In this document: in pieces, positions 51,383 through 60,576 of the stretch
Numbering within the stretch: position 1 is the first letter of the stretch
Layout of the letters: each line of letters starts with the position of its first letter
NCBI GenBank assembly: GCA_031279415.1
Contig: JAITIP010000037.1
Span: forward strand, 1-64,000
Length of the DNA stretch: 64,000 nucleotides
From: Candidatus Endomicrobium procryptotermitis
GTDB taxonomy: Bacteria; Elusimicrobiota; Endomicrobiia; Endomicrobiales; Endomicrobiaceae
Direction: 5' to 3'
Program-made: the position numbers and the translations under genes
The notes under the pieces: model-generated
Databases searched by the model: none
What the model was told of the DNA's origin: nothing
The model's input: only the letters and a program-made list of their open reading frames with translations

Positions 51383-53226
51383 TGGAAATACTGGATAAAA
51401 TAAACAATCCTCAGGATTTAAAAAAATTAAAAAAAGAAGAACTTCCTAAACTCGCTGAAGAAATAAGGCAAGAAATAATTGACACAATTTCAGAAAACGG
51501 CGGTCATTTGGCGCCAAGTTTGGGCGCTGTGGATTTGACGATAGCGATGCATTATGTTTTTGACAGTCCTAAAGATAAGATCATATGGGATGTTGGCCAT
51601 CAGGCTTATTCGCATAAGATACTGACCGAAAGAAGAAACAGTTTTAAAACAATAAGAACTCATAACGGACTGAGCGGTTTTCCTAAAAGATCTGAATCGG
51701 AATATGATTGTTTTGGTGTCGGACACTCTTCGACTTCGATTTCAGCGGCGCTGGGTTTTGCCGTTGCGCGCGGCATAAAAGATGAAAATTATAAAGCGGT
51801 TGCCGTCATAGGAGACGGCTCGATGACCGGCGGTCTGGCTTTTGAAGGATTACAAAATGCCGGACATCTTAAAAAAGACATGCTTGTCATTCTAAATGAC
51901 AATGAAATGTTTATATCTCAAAAAGTAGGCGCCATAGCTGGGTATTTCGCCAAACTTCTTACGATGGGTACCGTAAAAAAAGTTGAAGATACAGTAATGA
52001 AAACTGTCAGCAGATTTCACAGTTTCGGTTCACCCTTCGGAAAATTTATAAGAAGAGCGAAAGTAATGCTTTTTCCAGGCATGTTGTTTGAAGAAATGGG
52101 TTTTACTTATATAGGTCCCGTACAAGGACATGATATTGGCAATCTCGTGACAATACTTTCAAATATTAAAGATATGAAAGGTCCCGTTTTGCTCCATGTA
52201 ATTACAAAAAAAGGCAAAGGATACCGACCGGCTGAAGAAAATCCCATACAATTTCATGGAGTGGGAAAGTTTAATCGACTAACCGGCGAAGCTGTAAAAA
52301 CTAAAGAAGTGCCAAGCTATACGGAAATTTTTTCAAATACTTTGATAAAAATGGCGCAGTCAAACGATAAAATAGTAGCCATTACCGCAGCCATGCCGGA
52401 AGGCACCGGACTTGATAAATTTGCCAAAGAGTTCCCGAACAGATATTTTGACGTAGGAATAGCCGAAGGGCATGCCGTAACTTTTGCCGCGGCTCTTGCC
52501 GCTGGAGGAATGCAGCCTGTATGCGCCATATATTCTACGTTTATGCAAAGAGCTTTAGACAATATAATACATGACGTTGCAATACAGAAACTTCCTGTTG
52601 TTTTTGCTCTGGACAGGGCTGGACTTGTCGGTGAAGACGGAGGTACTCACCACGGTGCTTTTGATTTATCTTTTTTAAAATACATTCCGAATCTTATAGT
52701 AATGGCTCCTGCCGATGAAAATGAATTACAGCATATGCTTAAGACGGCTTTCAACTCAAACATGCCTTGCGCCATAAGATACCCCAGAGGTTCAGGAACA
52801 GGAGTTTCTTTGGATATGGCTCCCGCCGTTTTGCAGATAGGAAAAGCCAAAATAATACAGGAAGGAAAAGATATTTGTCTTTTGGCAATAGGCAGTCAGG
52901 TTGACAATTGTGTTAAAGCTGCGGAAATGCTTGGAGAAAAGGGCGTGAATGCTTCAGTCATCAATATGAGATTTTTGAAACCTTTAGATAAAAGTATTAT
53001 AAAAGAGATATTTGCCATAACGAAGAAGTTTGTTGTGGTTGAAGAAAACGCTCTTATCGGAGGTCTTGGTGAAAGCGTAAAAGCTGTTTTATGCAATATG
53101 GATGCCGTTGTGGAATGCATAGGGCTGCCGGATAAATTTATAGAACATGGTGACGCTAAAATCTTAAGGGAGAAATATGGACTTACGGCAAAAAATATAG
53201 CTGAGACGGCCTTGAAGATAGTGTGA
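51382..53226 (+). CDS. dxs: 1-deoxy-D-xylulose-5-phosphate synthase
   Basis: Dxs joins pyruvate and glyceraldehyde 3-phosphate with thiamine diphosphate, the entry to the MEP pathway. The 614-residue protein has Gly-Val-Gly-His-Ser-Ser-Thr-Ser, the thiamine-binding Gly-Asp-Gly-Ser-Met-Thr-Gly-Gly...Asn block, Asp-Arg-Ala-Gly-Leu-Val-Gly-Glu-Asp-Gly-Pro-like Gly-Thr-His-His-Gly and a C-terminal transketolase domain. It starts with GTG overlapping the ispA stop, with AAGGAAA upstream. The xseA-xseB-ispA-dxs-tlyA order is common in bacteria. Confidence 0.95.
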   Translation: MEILDKINNPQDLKKLKKEELPKLAEEIRQEIIDTISENGGHLAPSLGAVDLTIAMHYVFDSPKDKIIWDVGHQAYSHKILTERRNSFKTIRTHNGLSGFPKRSESEYDCFGVGHSSTSISAALGFAVARGIKDENYKAVAVIGDGSMTGGLAFEGLQNAGHLKKDMLVILNDNEMFISQKVGAIAGYFAKLLTMGTVKKVEDTVMKTVSRFHSFGSPFGKFIRRAKVMLFPGMLFEEMGFTYIGPVQGHDIGNLVTILSNIKDMKGPVLLHVITKKGKGYRPAEENPIQFHGVGKFNRLTGEAVKTKEVPSYTEIFSNTLIKMAQSNDKIVAITAAMPEGTGLDKFAKEFPNRYFDVGIAEGHAVTFAAALAAGGMQPVCAIYSTFMQRALDNIIHDVAIQKLPVVFALDRAGLVGEDGGTHHGAFDLSFLKYIPNLIVMAPADENELQHMLKTAFNSNMPCAIRYPRGSGTGVSLDMAPAVLQIGKAKIIQEGKDICLLAIGSQVDNCVKAAEMLGEKGVNASVINMRFLKPLDKSIIKEIFAITKKFVVVEENALIGGLGESVKAVLCNMDAVVECIGLPDKFIEHGDAKILREKYGLTAKNIAETALKIV

Positions 53227-53228
53227 TT

Positions 53229-53966
53229 ATGGAAAAAAATAAAAATAAAAAGCGTCTTGACATTTTGGTTTATGAAAAAGGCTTCGCCGAAACACGTACA
53301 AAAGCGCAGGCTTTTATAATGGGAGGAAGTGTTTTTGTCAACGGTAAAGTTGAATACAAGTCCAGCACACTTTTTTATGAAGAAGATATAATTGAAGTAA
53401 AAGATATAAATCCCTATGTTTCACGCGGTGGGTTAAAACTTGAATCTGCGTTCAAAGCTTTAAATATTGATATTACTGGTTTTATTTGTCTTGACATAGG
53501 TGCGTCTACTGGCGGATTTACTGACTGTATGCTTCAGAAAGGCGCCGTTAAGGTATATGCCGTTGACGTAGGCACCGGACAGCTTCATTACCGGCTCAGG
53601 CAGGACCCAAGGGTAATTAATATTGAAGATGTTAATTTCAGATATTTTGACAAGTCTTTGCTTAAAGATGAGATAAATTTTGCGACAATAGATGTTTCTT
53701 TTATATCGCTGGATAAAATTCTTCCGATGGCTTTAAAAGCTGTCGAGGACGGTGGATTTGTTCTGGCTATGATAAAACCGCAGTTTGAACTTGAGCCTTC
53801 AGAAATAAAAAAAGGCATCGTAAGGGATGAGAATCTCAGACAGAAAGCGATAGACAAAATAAAAAAATGTGCTGTCGGTTTGGGATTTAAAATAGTATCT
53901 GAGGCTGATTCAGGACTGAAAGGTCCGAAGGGTAACCTGGAGCATTTCGTGTTGTTAAAGAAATAA
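53229..53966 (+). CDS. tlyA: TlyA-family rRNA 2'-O-methyltransferase / haemolysin-like protein
   Basis: The 245-residue protein has an N-terminal S4 RNA-binding domain (about 6-65) and an FtsJ-type SAM methyltransferase domain (Asp-Ile-Gly-Ala-Ser-Thr-Gly-Gly-Phe-Thr-Asp, then Asp-Val-Gly-Thr-Gly-Gln-Leu). TlyA methylates 16S and 23S rRNA ribose in several bacteria. ATG 53229 follows the dxs stop closely; GTG 53223 is an alternative. The usual downstream partner (nadK or recN) is absent; a restriction-modification pair follows instead. Confidence 0.9.
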   Translation: MEKNKNKKRLDILVYEKGFAETRTKAQAFIMGGSVFVNGKVEYKSSTLFYEEDIIEVKDINPYVSRGGLKLESAFKALNIDITGFICLDIGASTGGFTDCMLQKGAVKVYAVDVGTGQLHYRLRQDPRVINIEDVNFRYFDKSLLKDEINFATIDVSFISLDKILPMALKAVEDGGFVLAMIKPQFELEPSEIKKGIVRDENLRQKAIDKIKKCAVGLGFKIVSEADSGLKGPKGNLEHFVLLKK

Positions 53967-53982
53967 GCTTAAGGAGGTTTTT

Positions 53983-54765
53983 GTGAATATTTGGACAAAA
54001 ATTAGTATAGATTATGCAAATCAAAAAAATTATTTAGATGATCTTTTTAGAGTTTATCCTACTATTCCTGAAGGGATTAGAGATATTGATAAAGATGCTT
54101 GGATAGTTGTTGAAAAAGCATTTAAGAAAAAAGATAATATAAAGTTATTGAAAAACCTATTAAAATTTAAGTTATTTCCAATCAAAGATTCATATGTGGC
54201 GTATCTGAGACGCGATTGTTCTGCTTTAGAGCGAAACCCTAATACTGTTAATAGACTTGCTGGACGTTTATATGAAATGGGGCTGAACAAAATATATGAG
54301 AGTTGTTCTCAACCTAAAGAAACTAATAGGCAGATTGGTCCATTATTCAAAAGATGGGTGAATGATAAGTCATTGGGTATTATACCTGTGAGTGTTAATC
54401 AATTTTTAAAAACAAAAGAAAATGCCATTCTTGATGCAAGTGATGCTGAGATGATGTCTTTTGCAAATGAAAAACTAGGTTATAACCATAATAAAGGATT
54501 AGACTTTATTGCCCGATTTAATGGAAAATATATTATTGGTGAAGTAAAGTTTTTAACTGATTTTGGAGGACACCAAAATGCGCAGTTTAATGATGCTGTC
54601 ACTACTATTAAGACAAAGAAAGTAAATGCTATAAAAATTGCGATTCTTGATGGAGTTGTTTATATAAAAAGCAATAATAAAATGTATAAAAGCATTACAG
54701 GCTACTTAAAAAAAGAAAATATAATGAGTGCTTTAGTTTTGCGGGAATTTTTATATCAAATTTAA
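53983..54765 (+). CDS. type II restriction endonuclease (Tsp45I-like)
   Basis: The 260-residue protein shows a PD-(D/E)xK-type core: Leu-Asp174-Phe-Ile-Ala, then Ile-Ile-Gly-Glu187-Val-Lys189, in a context (Gly-Gly-His-Gln-Asn-Ala-Gln-Phe-Asn-Asp) that resembles the Tsp45I-type restriction enzyme family. It starts with GTG behind a near-perfect AAGGAGG. The adjacent methyltransferase, three bases downstream, completes the system. Recognition sequence cannot be deduced. The pair interrupts an otherwise conserved housekeeping block, consistent with horizontal gain. Confidence 0.75.
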   Translation: MNIWTKISIDYANQKNYLDDLFRVYPTIPEGIRDIDKDAWIVVEKAFKKKDNIKLLKNLLKFKLFPIKDSYVAYLRRDCSALERNPNTVNRLAGRLYEMGLNKIYESCSQPKETNRQIGPLFKRWVNDKSLGIIPVSVNQFLKTKENAILDASDAEMMSFANEKLGYNHNKGLDFIARFNGKYIIGEVKFLTDFGGHQNAQFNDAVTTIKTKKVNAIKIAILDGVVYIKSNNKMYKSITGYLKKENIMSALVLREFLYQI

Positions 54766-54768
54766 CTT

Positions 54769-55884
54769 ATGCTAATGACATATAATATAAAAAAAACATC
54801 AAAGTGCATTATTCAGCGGACTCTCAAGGCTAATCTTAAGGTTATTTCAGGCAAAGGTTCAGAAAATAAACTTATTTTTGGAGATAATTTATCTGTTATG
54901 AAAAAACTGCTAGATACTTATTCCGGCAGAATAAACCTTATTTATATAGATCCTCCTTTTGCAACAAATACTAACTTTAGGATAGGAGATAATAGAGCTA
55001 ACTCGGTCAGTAGCAGCCACAGGGATGAAATAGCATATGATGACACTGTTTTAGGAGATGAATTTTTAGATTTTTTAAAAGAACGTTTAATTTTCCTTAG
55101 AGCATTATTGTCTGACAGTGGTTCAATATATCTTCATATTGATTATAAAATAGGTCATTATGTAAAGCTTATTATGGATGAGATATTTGGGCAAAAAATG
55201 TTTAGAAATGATATTACTCGTATTAAATGCAATCCAAAAAATTTTCAGCGTAAAGCATATGGAAATATCAAAGATATGGTTTTATTTTATTCTAAATCAG
55301 ATTTTTACGTTTGGAATGAGCCAATAGTTCCATTTTCAGAAGAGGATAAGATAAAATTATTTAAGAAAACAGATATTGATGGTCGTAAATATACTACAAT
55401 ACCATTACATGCACCAGGAGAAACTGTTAACGGTAATACAGGAAAAGAATGGAGAGGGATTAAACCTCCAAAAGGTCGTCATTGGCGTAGTGATCCATCT
55501 ATCTTAGATAAACTTGATGAACAGGGTTTGATTGAATGGTCTGTAAATGGAGTTCCTAGAAAAAAAATATTTTCTAATAACAGAGAAGGTAAAAAAATGC
55601 AGGATATTTGGGAATTTAAAGATCCTCAGTATCCAACGTATCCGACAGAAAAAAATTTAAATATGCTAAAGTTTATAATAGAGACATCCTCTAATGAGGG
55701 TGATTTAGTGCTTGACTGTTTTGCAGGCTCAGGCACTACTCTTGCGGCTTCTCAGGAGTTAAATCGTAATTGGATAGGTATAGATAAATCTGAAAAAGCA
55801 ATAAAAATTATAAAGAAAAGATTATCATTATTGCCAGATACATTATTCAATAAAGTTAAATATGAATTTTTGAAACAAATATAG
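54769..55884 (+). CDS. type II site-specific DNA methyltransferase, beta class
   Basis: The 371-residue protein has the catalytic Asp61-Pro-Pro-Phe64 motif N-terminal and the SAM-binding Phe-Ala-Gly-Ser-Gly-Thr-Thr motif C-terminal (318-324), with a target-recognition region between, the order of beta-class N6-adenine or N4-cytosine methyltransferases. DPPF/Y is compatible with either base. A block near 220-245 rich in Trp, Arg and Gly is common in this class. No Shine-Dalgarno is seen, so translation may be coupled to the endonuclease; ATG 54775 is an alternative start. It should protect host DNA from the upstream enzyme. Confidence 0.85.
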   Translation: MLMTYNIKKTSKCIIQRTLKANLKVISGKGSENKLIFGDNLSVMKKLLDTYSGRINLIYIDPPFATNTNFRIGDNRANSVSSSHRDEIAYDDTVLGDEFLDFLKERLIFLRALLSDSGSIYLHIDYKIGHYVKLIMDEIFGQKMFRNDITRIKCNPKNFQRKAYGNIKDMVLFYSKSDFYVWNEPIVPFSEEDKIKLFKKTDIDGRKYTTIPLHAPGETVNGNTGKEWRGIKPPKGRHWRSDPSILDKLDEQGLIEWSVNGVPRKKIFSNNREGKKMQDIWEFKDPQYPTYPTEKNLNMLKFIIETSSNEGDLVLDCFAGSGTTLAASQELNRNWIGIDKSEKAIKIIKKRLSLLPDTLFNKVKYEFLKQI

Positions 55885-55929
55885 CTGATAATACGAATTA
55901 CAAAATAATATTTATTTTGAGGGAAAATC

Positions 55930-58368
55930 ATGTCAGATTATAATCATTCAGAAGTAGAAAGCAAATGGCAGCAAAAGTGGAAAGACAACAATACTTTTAA
56001 AGCGGTTGAACAGGAAGGAAAAGAGAAATACTATTGTCTTGTCATGCTTCCTTATCCTTCGGGAAATCTGCATATGGGGCATGTAAGAAATTATGGAATC
56101 GGCGATGTTTTTGCGCGTTTTCATAAAATGAAAGGGAAAAACGTCATACACCCGATGGGCTGGGACGCTTTCGGTATGCCTGCGGAAAATGCGGCTATCA
56201 AAAATAAAATTCATCCTGCCAGATGGACAAAACAAAATATAGAGCGCATGAGGCAGCAGTTTAAAGCGCTTGGCATTTCGTATGATTGGGACAGGGAAGT
56301 GGCTTCATGCGATCCGCAATATTATAAATGGAATCAATGGCTTTTCATAAAAATGTGGGAAAAAGGTTTGGTATTCAGAAAATCGGCGAATGTAAATTGG
56401 TGTCCGTCATGCAATACCGTTCTTGCCAATGAACAGGTTTCAGAAGGTGTATGCTGGAGATGTAAAAATCCCACCGAACATAGAGATCTTGAACAATGGT
56501 TTATAAAAATTACAGATTACGCCGATGAACTTTTGGATGGGCACAAGCAGCTTTCAGGATGGTCTGAACAGGTTTTGTCTATGCAGAAAAACTGGATAGG
56601 CAAATCTTATGGAGCCGAAGTTGATTTTGCTATAAGCGGTTCTAACAAAAAACTAAAAATATTTACTACGCGTCCTGACACGCTTTTCGGAGCTGCTTTT
56701 ATGGCGGTTGCTCCTGAACACGAGATAATAAAAGAACTTCGGCCTAAAATAAAAAACTGGAATGAAGTTGAAAAATATATAATTAAAAGTGGAAAAAAAT
56801 CTAATATAGAAAGGTCTTCAAGCAAAGAAAAAACGGGCATTAAACTTGAAGGCGTAAGCGCAGTAAATCCTGTAAACTCAAAAGAAATGCCGATATTTGT
56901 AGCGGATTATGTTTTAACCGGATACGGAACGGGCGCCATTATGGCGGTTCCTGCGCATGATCAAAGAGATTGGGATTTTGCGAAAAAATATAATATTGAA
57001 ATTATTGAAGTCATTAAAGGTGAAAGTTCCGATATAACAAAACAGGCATACGAAGATGAAGGCGTACTTGTAAATTCGGGTCAGTTTGACGGTATAAAAT
57101 CCATAGACGCATTTAATACCGTTTCCGAATGGGTTGAAAAACAGGGTTTTGGCAAAAAAACAATCAATTTTAAATTGAAAGATTGGTTAATTTCAAGACA
57201 AAGATATTGGGGAACTCCCATTCCAATGATACATTGCCAAAAGTGTGGAATAGTTGCGGTTCCAGAAAAAGATTTGCCCGTAACTCTTCCCGAAGACGTT
57301 GAATTTACAGGAGAAGGCGAATCGCCTTTAAAATCAAATAAATCTTTCGTCAATGTAAAATGCCCTAAATGTTCAGCGGCTGCAAAAAGGGAAACAGATA
57401 CTATGGATACTTTTGTGGATTCTTCATGGTATTATGCAAGATATTGTGATGCGCATAACGACGCCGCTCCTTTTGACATTGCAAAAGCCAATTACTGGAT
57501 GCCTATTGACCAATATATCGGTGGCATAGAGCATGCCTGCATGCATTTGATATATTCGAGATTTTGGTATAAAGTCATGAGGGATTTAGGAATGGTTAAA
57601 ACCGATGAACCATTTACAAATCTGCTTACGCAGGGTATGGTTACTCTCGGCGGAAGCGCCATGTCAAAATCTAAAGGGAACATAGTAAGTCCAGACGAAA
57701 TAATCGAAAAATACGGAGCGGACACAGCAAGACTTTTTATTCTTTTTGCGGCTCCTCCGCAAAAACAGCTTGATTGGTCTGTGGACGGCGTCGAAGGCTG
57801 CTGGAGATTTATCAACAGAGTGTGGAGACTATATGATTTGGTAGCTGTCAAATCTCAAAATACTGCGTCTGACAAAGATAAAGCCGAGCTGCTGAGAATA
57901 ACTCATCAAACGATAAAAAAAGTTACAGATGATATAGAAAAAGAATTTCAGTTTAATACGGCCATTTCTTCGGTTATGGAACTTGTAAACGCTTTATACT
58001 CCTATAAATATCACGGGAACGACATTGGAGTTTCGCTTCAGGCTTATAAAACCGTCATTTTGCTTTTAGCTCCTTTTACTCCGCATTTATGCGAGGAAAT
58101 ATGGGAAAAGCTTGGCAATAAAGATTTTATTTCTTCTTGTGGATGGCCTGAATTTGATGAAAAGTTTTTGAAGCGGGATATAATCGAACTTCCCGTGCAG
58201 ATAAACGGAAAACTCAAAGGAAGAATTACGGTTTCTGCTGAATCTGGCGAAGATGAAGTGAAGAAATCTGTTTTATCGGATGAAAGAATATCTCAAAGTC
58301 TTAAAGATAAGCAAATCGTTAAGTTCATATATGTAAAAAATAAAATTATTACACTTGTCATAAAATAG
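55930..58368 (+). CDS. leuS: leucyl-tRNA synthetase
   Basis: LeuS is a class I synthetase that charges tRNA-Leu. The 812-residue protein has the HIGH-type motif His-Met-Gly-His near 48-51, a zinc-type Cys cluster near 158-180, a CP1 editing domain (about 225-410) and Met-Ser-Lys-Ser near 577-580, ending with the anticodon and C-terminal domains. GAGGG precedes the ATG. leuS-lptE-holA is also the E. coli order. Confidence 0.96.
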   Translation: MSDYNHSEVESKWQQKWKDNNTFKAVEQEGKEKYYCLVMLPYPSGNLHMGHVRNYGIGDVFARFHKMKGKNVIHPMGWDAFGMPAENAAIKNKIHPARWTKQNIERMRQQFKALGISYDWDREVASCDPQYYKWNQWLFIKMWEKGLVFRKSANVNWCPSCNTVLANEQVSEGVCWRCKNPTEHRDLEQWFIKITDYADELLDGHKQLSGWSEQVLSMQKNWIGKSYGAEVDFAISGSNKKLKIFTTRPDTLFGAAFMAVAPEHEIIKELRPKIKNWNEVEKYIIKSGKKSNIERSSSKEKTGIKLEGVSAVNPVNSKEMPIFVADYVLTGYGTGAIMAVPAHDQRDWDFAKKYNIEIIEVIKGESSDITKQAYEDEGVLVNSGQFDGIKSIDAFNTVSEWVEKQGFGKKTINFKLKDWLISRQRYWGTPIPMIHCQKCGIVAVPEKDLPVTLPEDVEFTGEGESPLKSNKSFVNVKCPKCSAAAKRETDTMDTFVDSSWYYARYCDAHNDAAPFDIAKANYWMPIDQYIGGIEHACMHLIYSRFWYKVMRDLGMVKTDEPFTNLLTQGMVTLGGSAMSKSKGNIVSPDEIIEKYGADTARLFILFAAPPQKQLDWSVDGVEGCWRFINRVWRLYDLVAVKSQNTASDKDKAELLRITHQTIKKVTDDIEKEFQFNTAISSVMELVNALYSYKYHGNDIGVSLQAYKTVILLLAPFTPHLCEEIWEKLGNKDFISSCGWPEFDEKFLKRDIIELPVQINGKLKGRITVSAESGEDEVKKSVLSDERISQSLKDKQIVKFIYVKNKIITLVIK

Positions 58369-58377
58369 GAGGAATAT

Positions 58378-58932
58378 ATGAAAAAGATTTTGTTTTGCGC
58401 GGTATTCGCATTATTTTTGATGTCATGCGCAGGCGTTTATGACCCGGCTCCGCAAATTTTGCCAGAACACATAAAGAAAGTTTATGTGAAGCCTATAACA
58501 AACAATACGAATCAATATGGGCTTGAAGCGAAATTCACAAATGCGGTAGTGGATGAAATTTTAAGAGACGGAAGACTTTCGCTTGTAAATTCTCCCACTG
58601 AAGCGGACGGAGTTATAGCTGGAACAATAAAGAAATATATATTACAGCCTTTGACTTATGATGCCAATATGGTAACCGAACAGTATAAACTTTGGATTAT
58701 AGTAAGTGTTTCTCTTGTGGACAGGGAAAATAATGTTACACTGTGGACCGAACCAAATCTTGAAGGCATACAGATATATCTTGACGCCACAAAAGGATCT
58801 ATAGGCGAAGGCATGACTGAAGAAGAAGCCAGAGAAATTATATGGGAAAAACTATCCCGCGACATAGTAAAACGCACGATCAAAGGTTTCGGTTCAGTAA
58901 CAAGCACTTCTGAGAAAAAAGTGCCGAATTAA
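58378..58932 (+). CDS. lptE: LPS-assembly lipoprotein LptE-like
   Basis: LptE plugs the LptD barrel that inserts lipopolysaccharide into the outer membrane. The 184-residue protein has a lipoprotein signal with Leu-Met-Ser-Cys17 and an alpha/beta domain beginning Ile-Lys-Lys-Val-Tyr-Val-Lys-Pro-Ile, followed by a repeated Gly-Thr-Ile strand, as in the LptE/DUF family. Sequence similarity in this family is low, but the leuS-lptE-holA position strongly supports the call. AGGAGG lies before the ATG. Confidence 0.8.
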   Translation: MKKILFCAVFALFLMSCAGVYDPAPQILPEHIKKVYVKPITNNTNQYGLEAKFTNAVVDEILRDGRLSLVNSPTEADGVIAGTIKKYILQPLTYDANMVTEQYKLWIIVSVSLVDRENNVTLWTEPNLEGIQIYLDATKGSIGEGMTEEEAREIIWEKLSRDIVKRTIKGFGSVTSTSEKKVPN

Positions 58933-58938
58933 TAAAAA

Positions 58939-59958
58939 ATGGCTTTTACAAAATTTCAAGATTTCAATAAACATACTGCTTTAAAAAACGTTTTTCCTGT
59001 ATATCTGTTTGCTGGAGAAGAATCTTATCTTATTGATTCCTGTGTTAAGAAAATTAATTCCATTCTTACCGCTGACGATTTAAACAAAGAAGTTTTCTAT
59101 GCTTCCGATTCGTCTGCAGAAGATATTTTAAATGCTGTTCAGACTCTTCCTTTTTTAAGCGAAAAAAGGATGGTGATAGTAAAAGCGGTTAATAAAATGA
59201 AAGCTGCAGATGCGGAAAGGATTTCGGGTTATCTTTCTAATGTTATCGACACGTCCTGCCTGATATTATTATATCCCGACAATTACAAAAAAGAGGGAAC
59301 TGCCAAAAGAAAAGAATTGATAAACAAATGTGTTTCTTCAGAAAGCTGTGTGGCTGTAGACTGCCGCAAACAATATGAGAATGAAGTAAAAGAGTTTATT
59401 AAATCAGAATTTGCCGCAAGGGGAAAGAACGTTTCATATAATGCGATTTCAACAATAATAGATGAAAATGGCGTTGACTTAATGAACATTGAAAATGAAA
59501 TAGAAAAGCTGTGCATTTATACGGGAAGAGATAAAAAAGTGATTACAGAAGAAGATATAGAACAAATAAGCGGTTATACCAAAGAAGTCAGCATATACGC
59601 TTTAGGTTCAGAAATCGAGAGCAAGAACTTGAAAAAGGCCATGTTCATTTTGGAAAAACTTTTTGCGGAAGGCAGCGATGCCGTGATGATATTGTCGCAA
59701 ATATCGTCGGCGATTAGAAAACTTCTTAATGCTAAAAGCATGATTGAAGAAAAAGGAATGTCAAATGCTGAAACTGCATCAGCGCTGAGAATCCACAACT
59801 ATTTTGCAAAAGCTTTTTTTTCAAATTTGTCAAAACATAATGTAAAAAGTCTTAAAAACAGCTTAAAAGTGACGTTAAAAGCCGATATAGCAATCAAAAC
59901 AGGGTCTTCCGATGCGATATCCGCTCTAGAAAAAATCATACTTTCCGTATGCAGATAA
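58939..59958 (+). CDS. holA: DNA polymerase III delta subunit
   Basis: Delta opens the sliding clamp in the clamp loader. The 339-residue protein has the N-terminal Leu-Phe-Ala-Gly-Glu-Glu-Ser-Tyr-Leu-Ile block near 23-32, a Leu-Pro-Phe-Leu-Ser-Glu-Lys-Arg segment near 70-77, and the C-terminal helical collar with Leu-Leu-Asn-Ala-Lys. It begins six bases after lptE. A weak hairpin with T-run follows. Confidence 0.9.
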   Translation: MAFTKFQDFNKHTALKNVFPVYLFAGEESYLIDSCVKKINSILTADDLNKEVFYASDSSAEDILNAVQTLPFLSEKRMVIVKAVNKMKAADAERISGYLSNVIDTSCLILLYPDNYKKEGTAKRKELINKCVSSESCVAVDCRKQYENEVKEFIKSEFAARGKNVSYNAISTIIDENGVDLMNIENEIEKLCIYTGRDKKVITEEDIEQISGYTKEVSIYALGSEIESKNLKKAMFILEKLFAEGSDAVMILSQISSAIRKLLNAKSMIEEKGMSNAETASALRIHNYFAKAFFSNLSKHNVKSLKNSLKVTLKADIAIKTGSSDAISALEKIILSVCR

Positions 59959-60042
59959 AATCAGAAGCTTAAAGACTTGGAAATGTGACATCCAATGCAG
60001 CGCAACCTGCCCGTAGTGTTTTAATACTGGATAACAATCTTT

Positions 60043-60087
60043 CTGAGTTCCTGTCAAGACTGTATGACTAAACTTCTCAGCTTTTTT
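60043..60087 (+). terminator. possible weak terminator after holA
   Basis: CTGAG (60043-60047) can pair with CTCAG (60076-60080) across a long loop, followed by C and six Ts (60082-60087). The stem is short, so confidence is low. Confidence 0.3.
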
Positions 60088-60096
60088 AAATGCCAA

Positions 60097-60134
60097 AATA
60101 AAAACCCCCGCTTTGCTTAATATAGGCAAAGCGG
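60097..60134 (-). terminator. terminator of rpsT (minus strand)
   Basis: A perfect nine-pair stem (60108-60116 with 60126-60134, arm CCGCTTTGC) lies 21 bases beyond the rpsT stop. On the minus strand it is followed by GGG and a T-rich stretch (60105-60097), a good intrinsic terminator. Read on the plus strand it could also stop readthrough from holA. Confidence 0.82.
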
Positions 60135-60154
60135 AATTTTCTATGTGTTTTATT

Positions 60155-60436
60155 TTATTTTGAAATTCCGGCGACTAATCTTGAAAGTCTTGCTTTTTGA
60201 TTTGCGGCCGCTTTGTAATGAATTATATTTTTCTTTGCGGCTTTGTCCCATTTCGAAAAAGCTATGTTGAGCTGATCTTGGGCAAGTGTTGTATCTTTAT
60301 TTTTTACTGCGGTCTCAACTTTTTTTACCATAGTCTTAATTTTGCTCTTTACCGAAGCGTTTCTTGCGGTTCTTTTTTCAGCTTTTCTTGCTTCTTTAAG
60401 AGCGGAAGTATGTCTTCCTGTTTTAAGCTTTGCCAT
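60155..60436 (-). CDS. rpsT: 30S ribosomal protein S20
   Basis: S20 is a primary 16S rRNA-binding protein of long helices. The 93-residue product is strongly basic and has the family signature: Lys-Thr-Gly-Arg-His-Thr-Ser-Ala start, Arg-Asn-Ala-Ser-Val-Lys-Ser-Lys and Ala-Ala-Lys-Lys-Asn-Ile-Ile-His with final Lys-Ala-Arg-Leu-Ser-Arg. It is the only solid minus-strand gene here. GGAGGAA precedes the ATG, and it is convergent with holA and divergent from alaS. Confidence 0.96.
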   Translation of the reverse strand: MAKLKTGRHTSALKEARKAEKRTARNASVKSKIKTMVKKVETAVKNKDTTLAQDQLNIAFSKWDKAAKKNIIHYKAAANQKARLSRLVAGISK

Positions 60437-60489
60437 TACTTTATTCCTCCAAAAATTATAAAAAATTATATTATTTAAATGATTTAATA

Positions 60490-60518
60490 ATTCTACCTTA
60501 TTGTTTTTATATAGTCAA
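60490..60518 (-). promoter_or_regulatory. promoter of rpsT
   Basis: On the minus strand TTGACT (60513-60518) and TAGAAT (60490-60495) are 17 bases apart. The leader before rpsT is about 45 bases. Confidence 0.78.
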
Positions 60519-60538
60519 ATATTTATAAGCTGAGTCGT

Positions 60539-60567
60539 TTGAGTTGGGTCTTTTTTTTTGCTAGAAT
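60539..60567 (+). promoter_or_regulatory. promoter of alaS
   Basis: TTGAGT (60539-60544) and TAGAAT (60562-60567) are 17 bases apart. Transcription near 60574 leaves about three bases before ATG 60577, and no Shine-Dalgarno is present, suggesting a leaderless mRNA. Confidence 0.72.
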
Positions 60568-60576
60568 CATAATATT

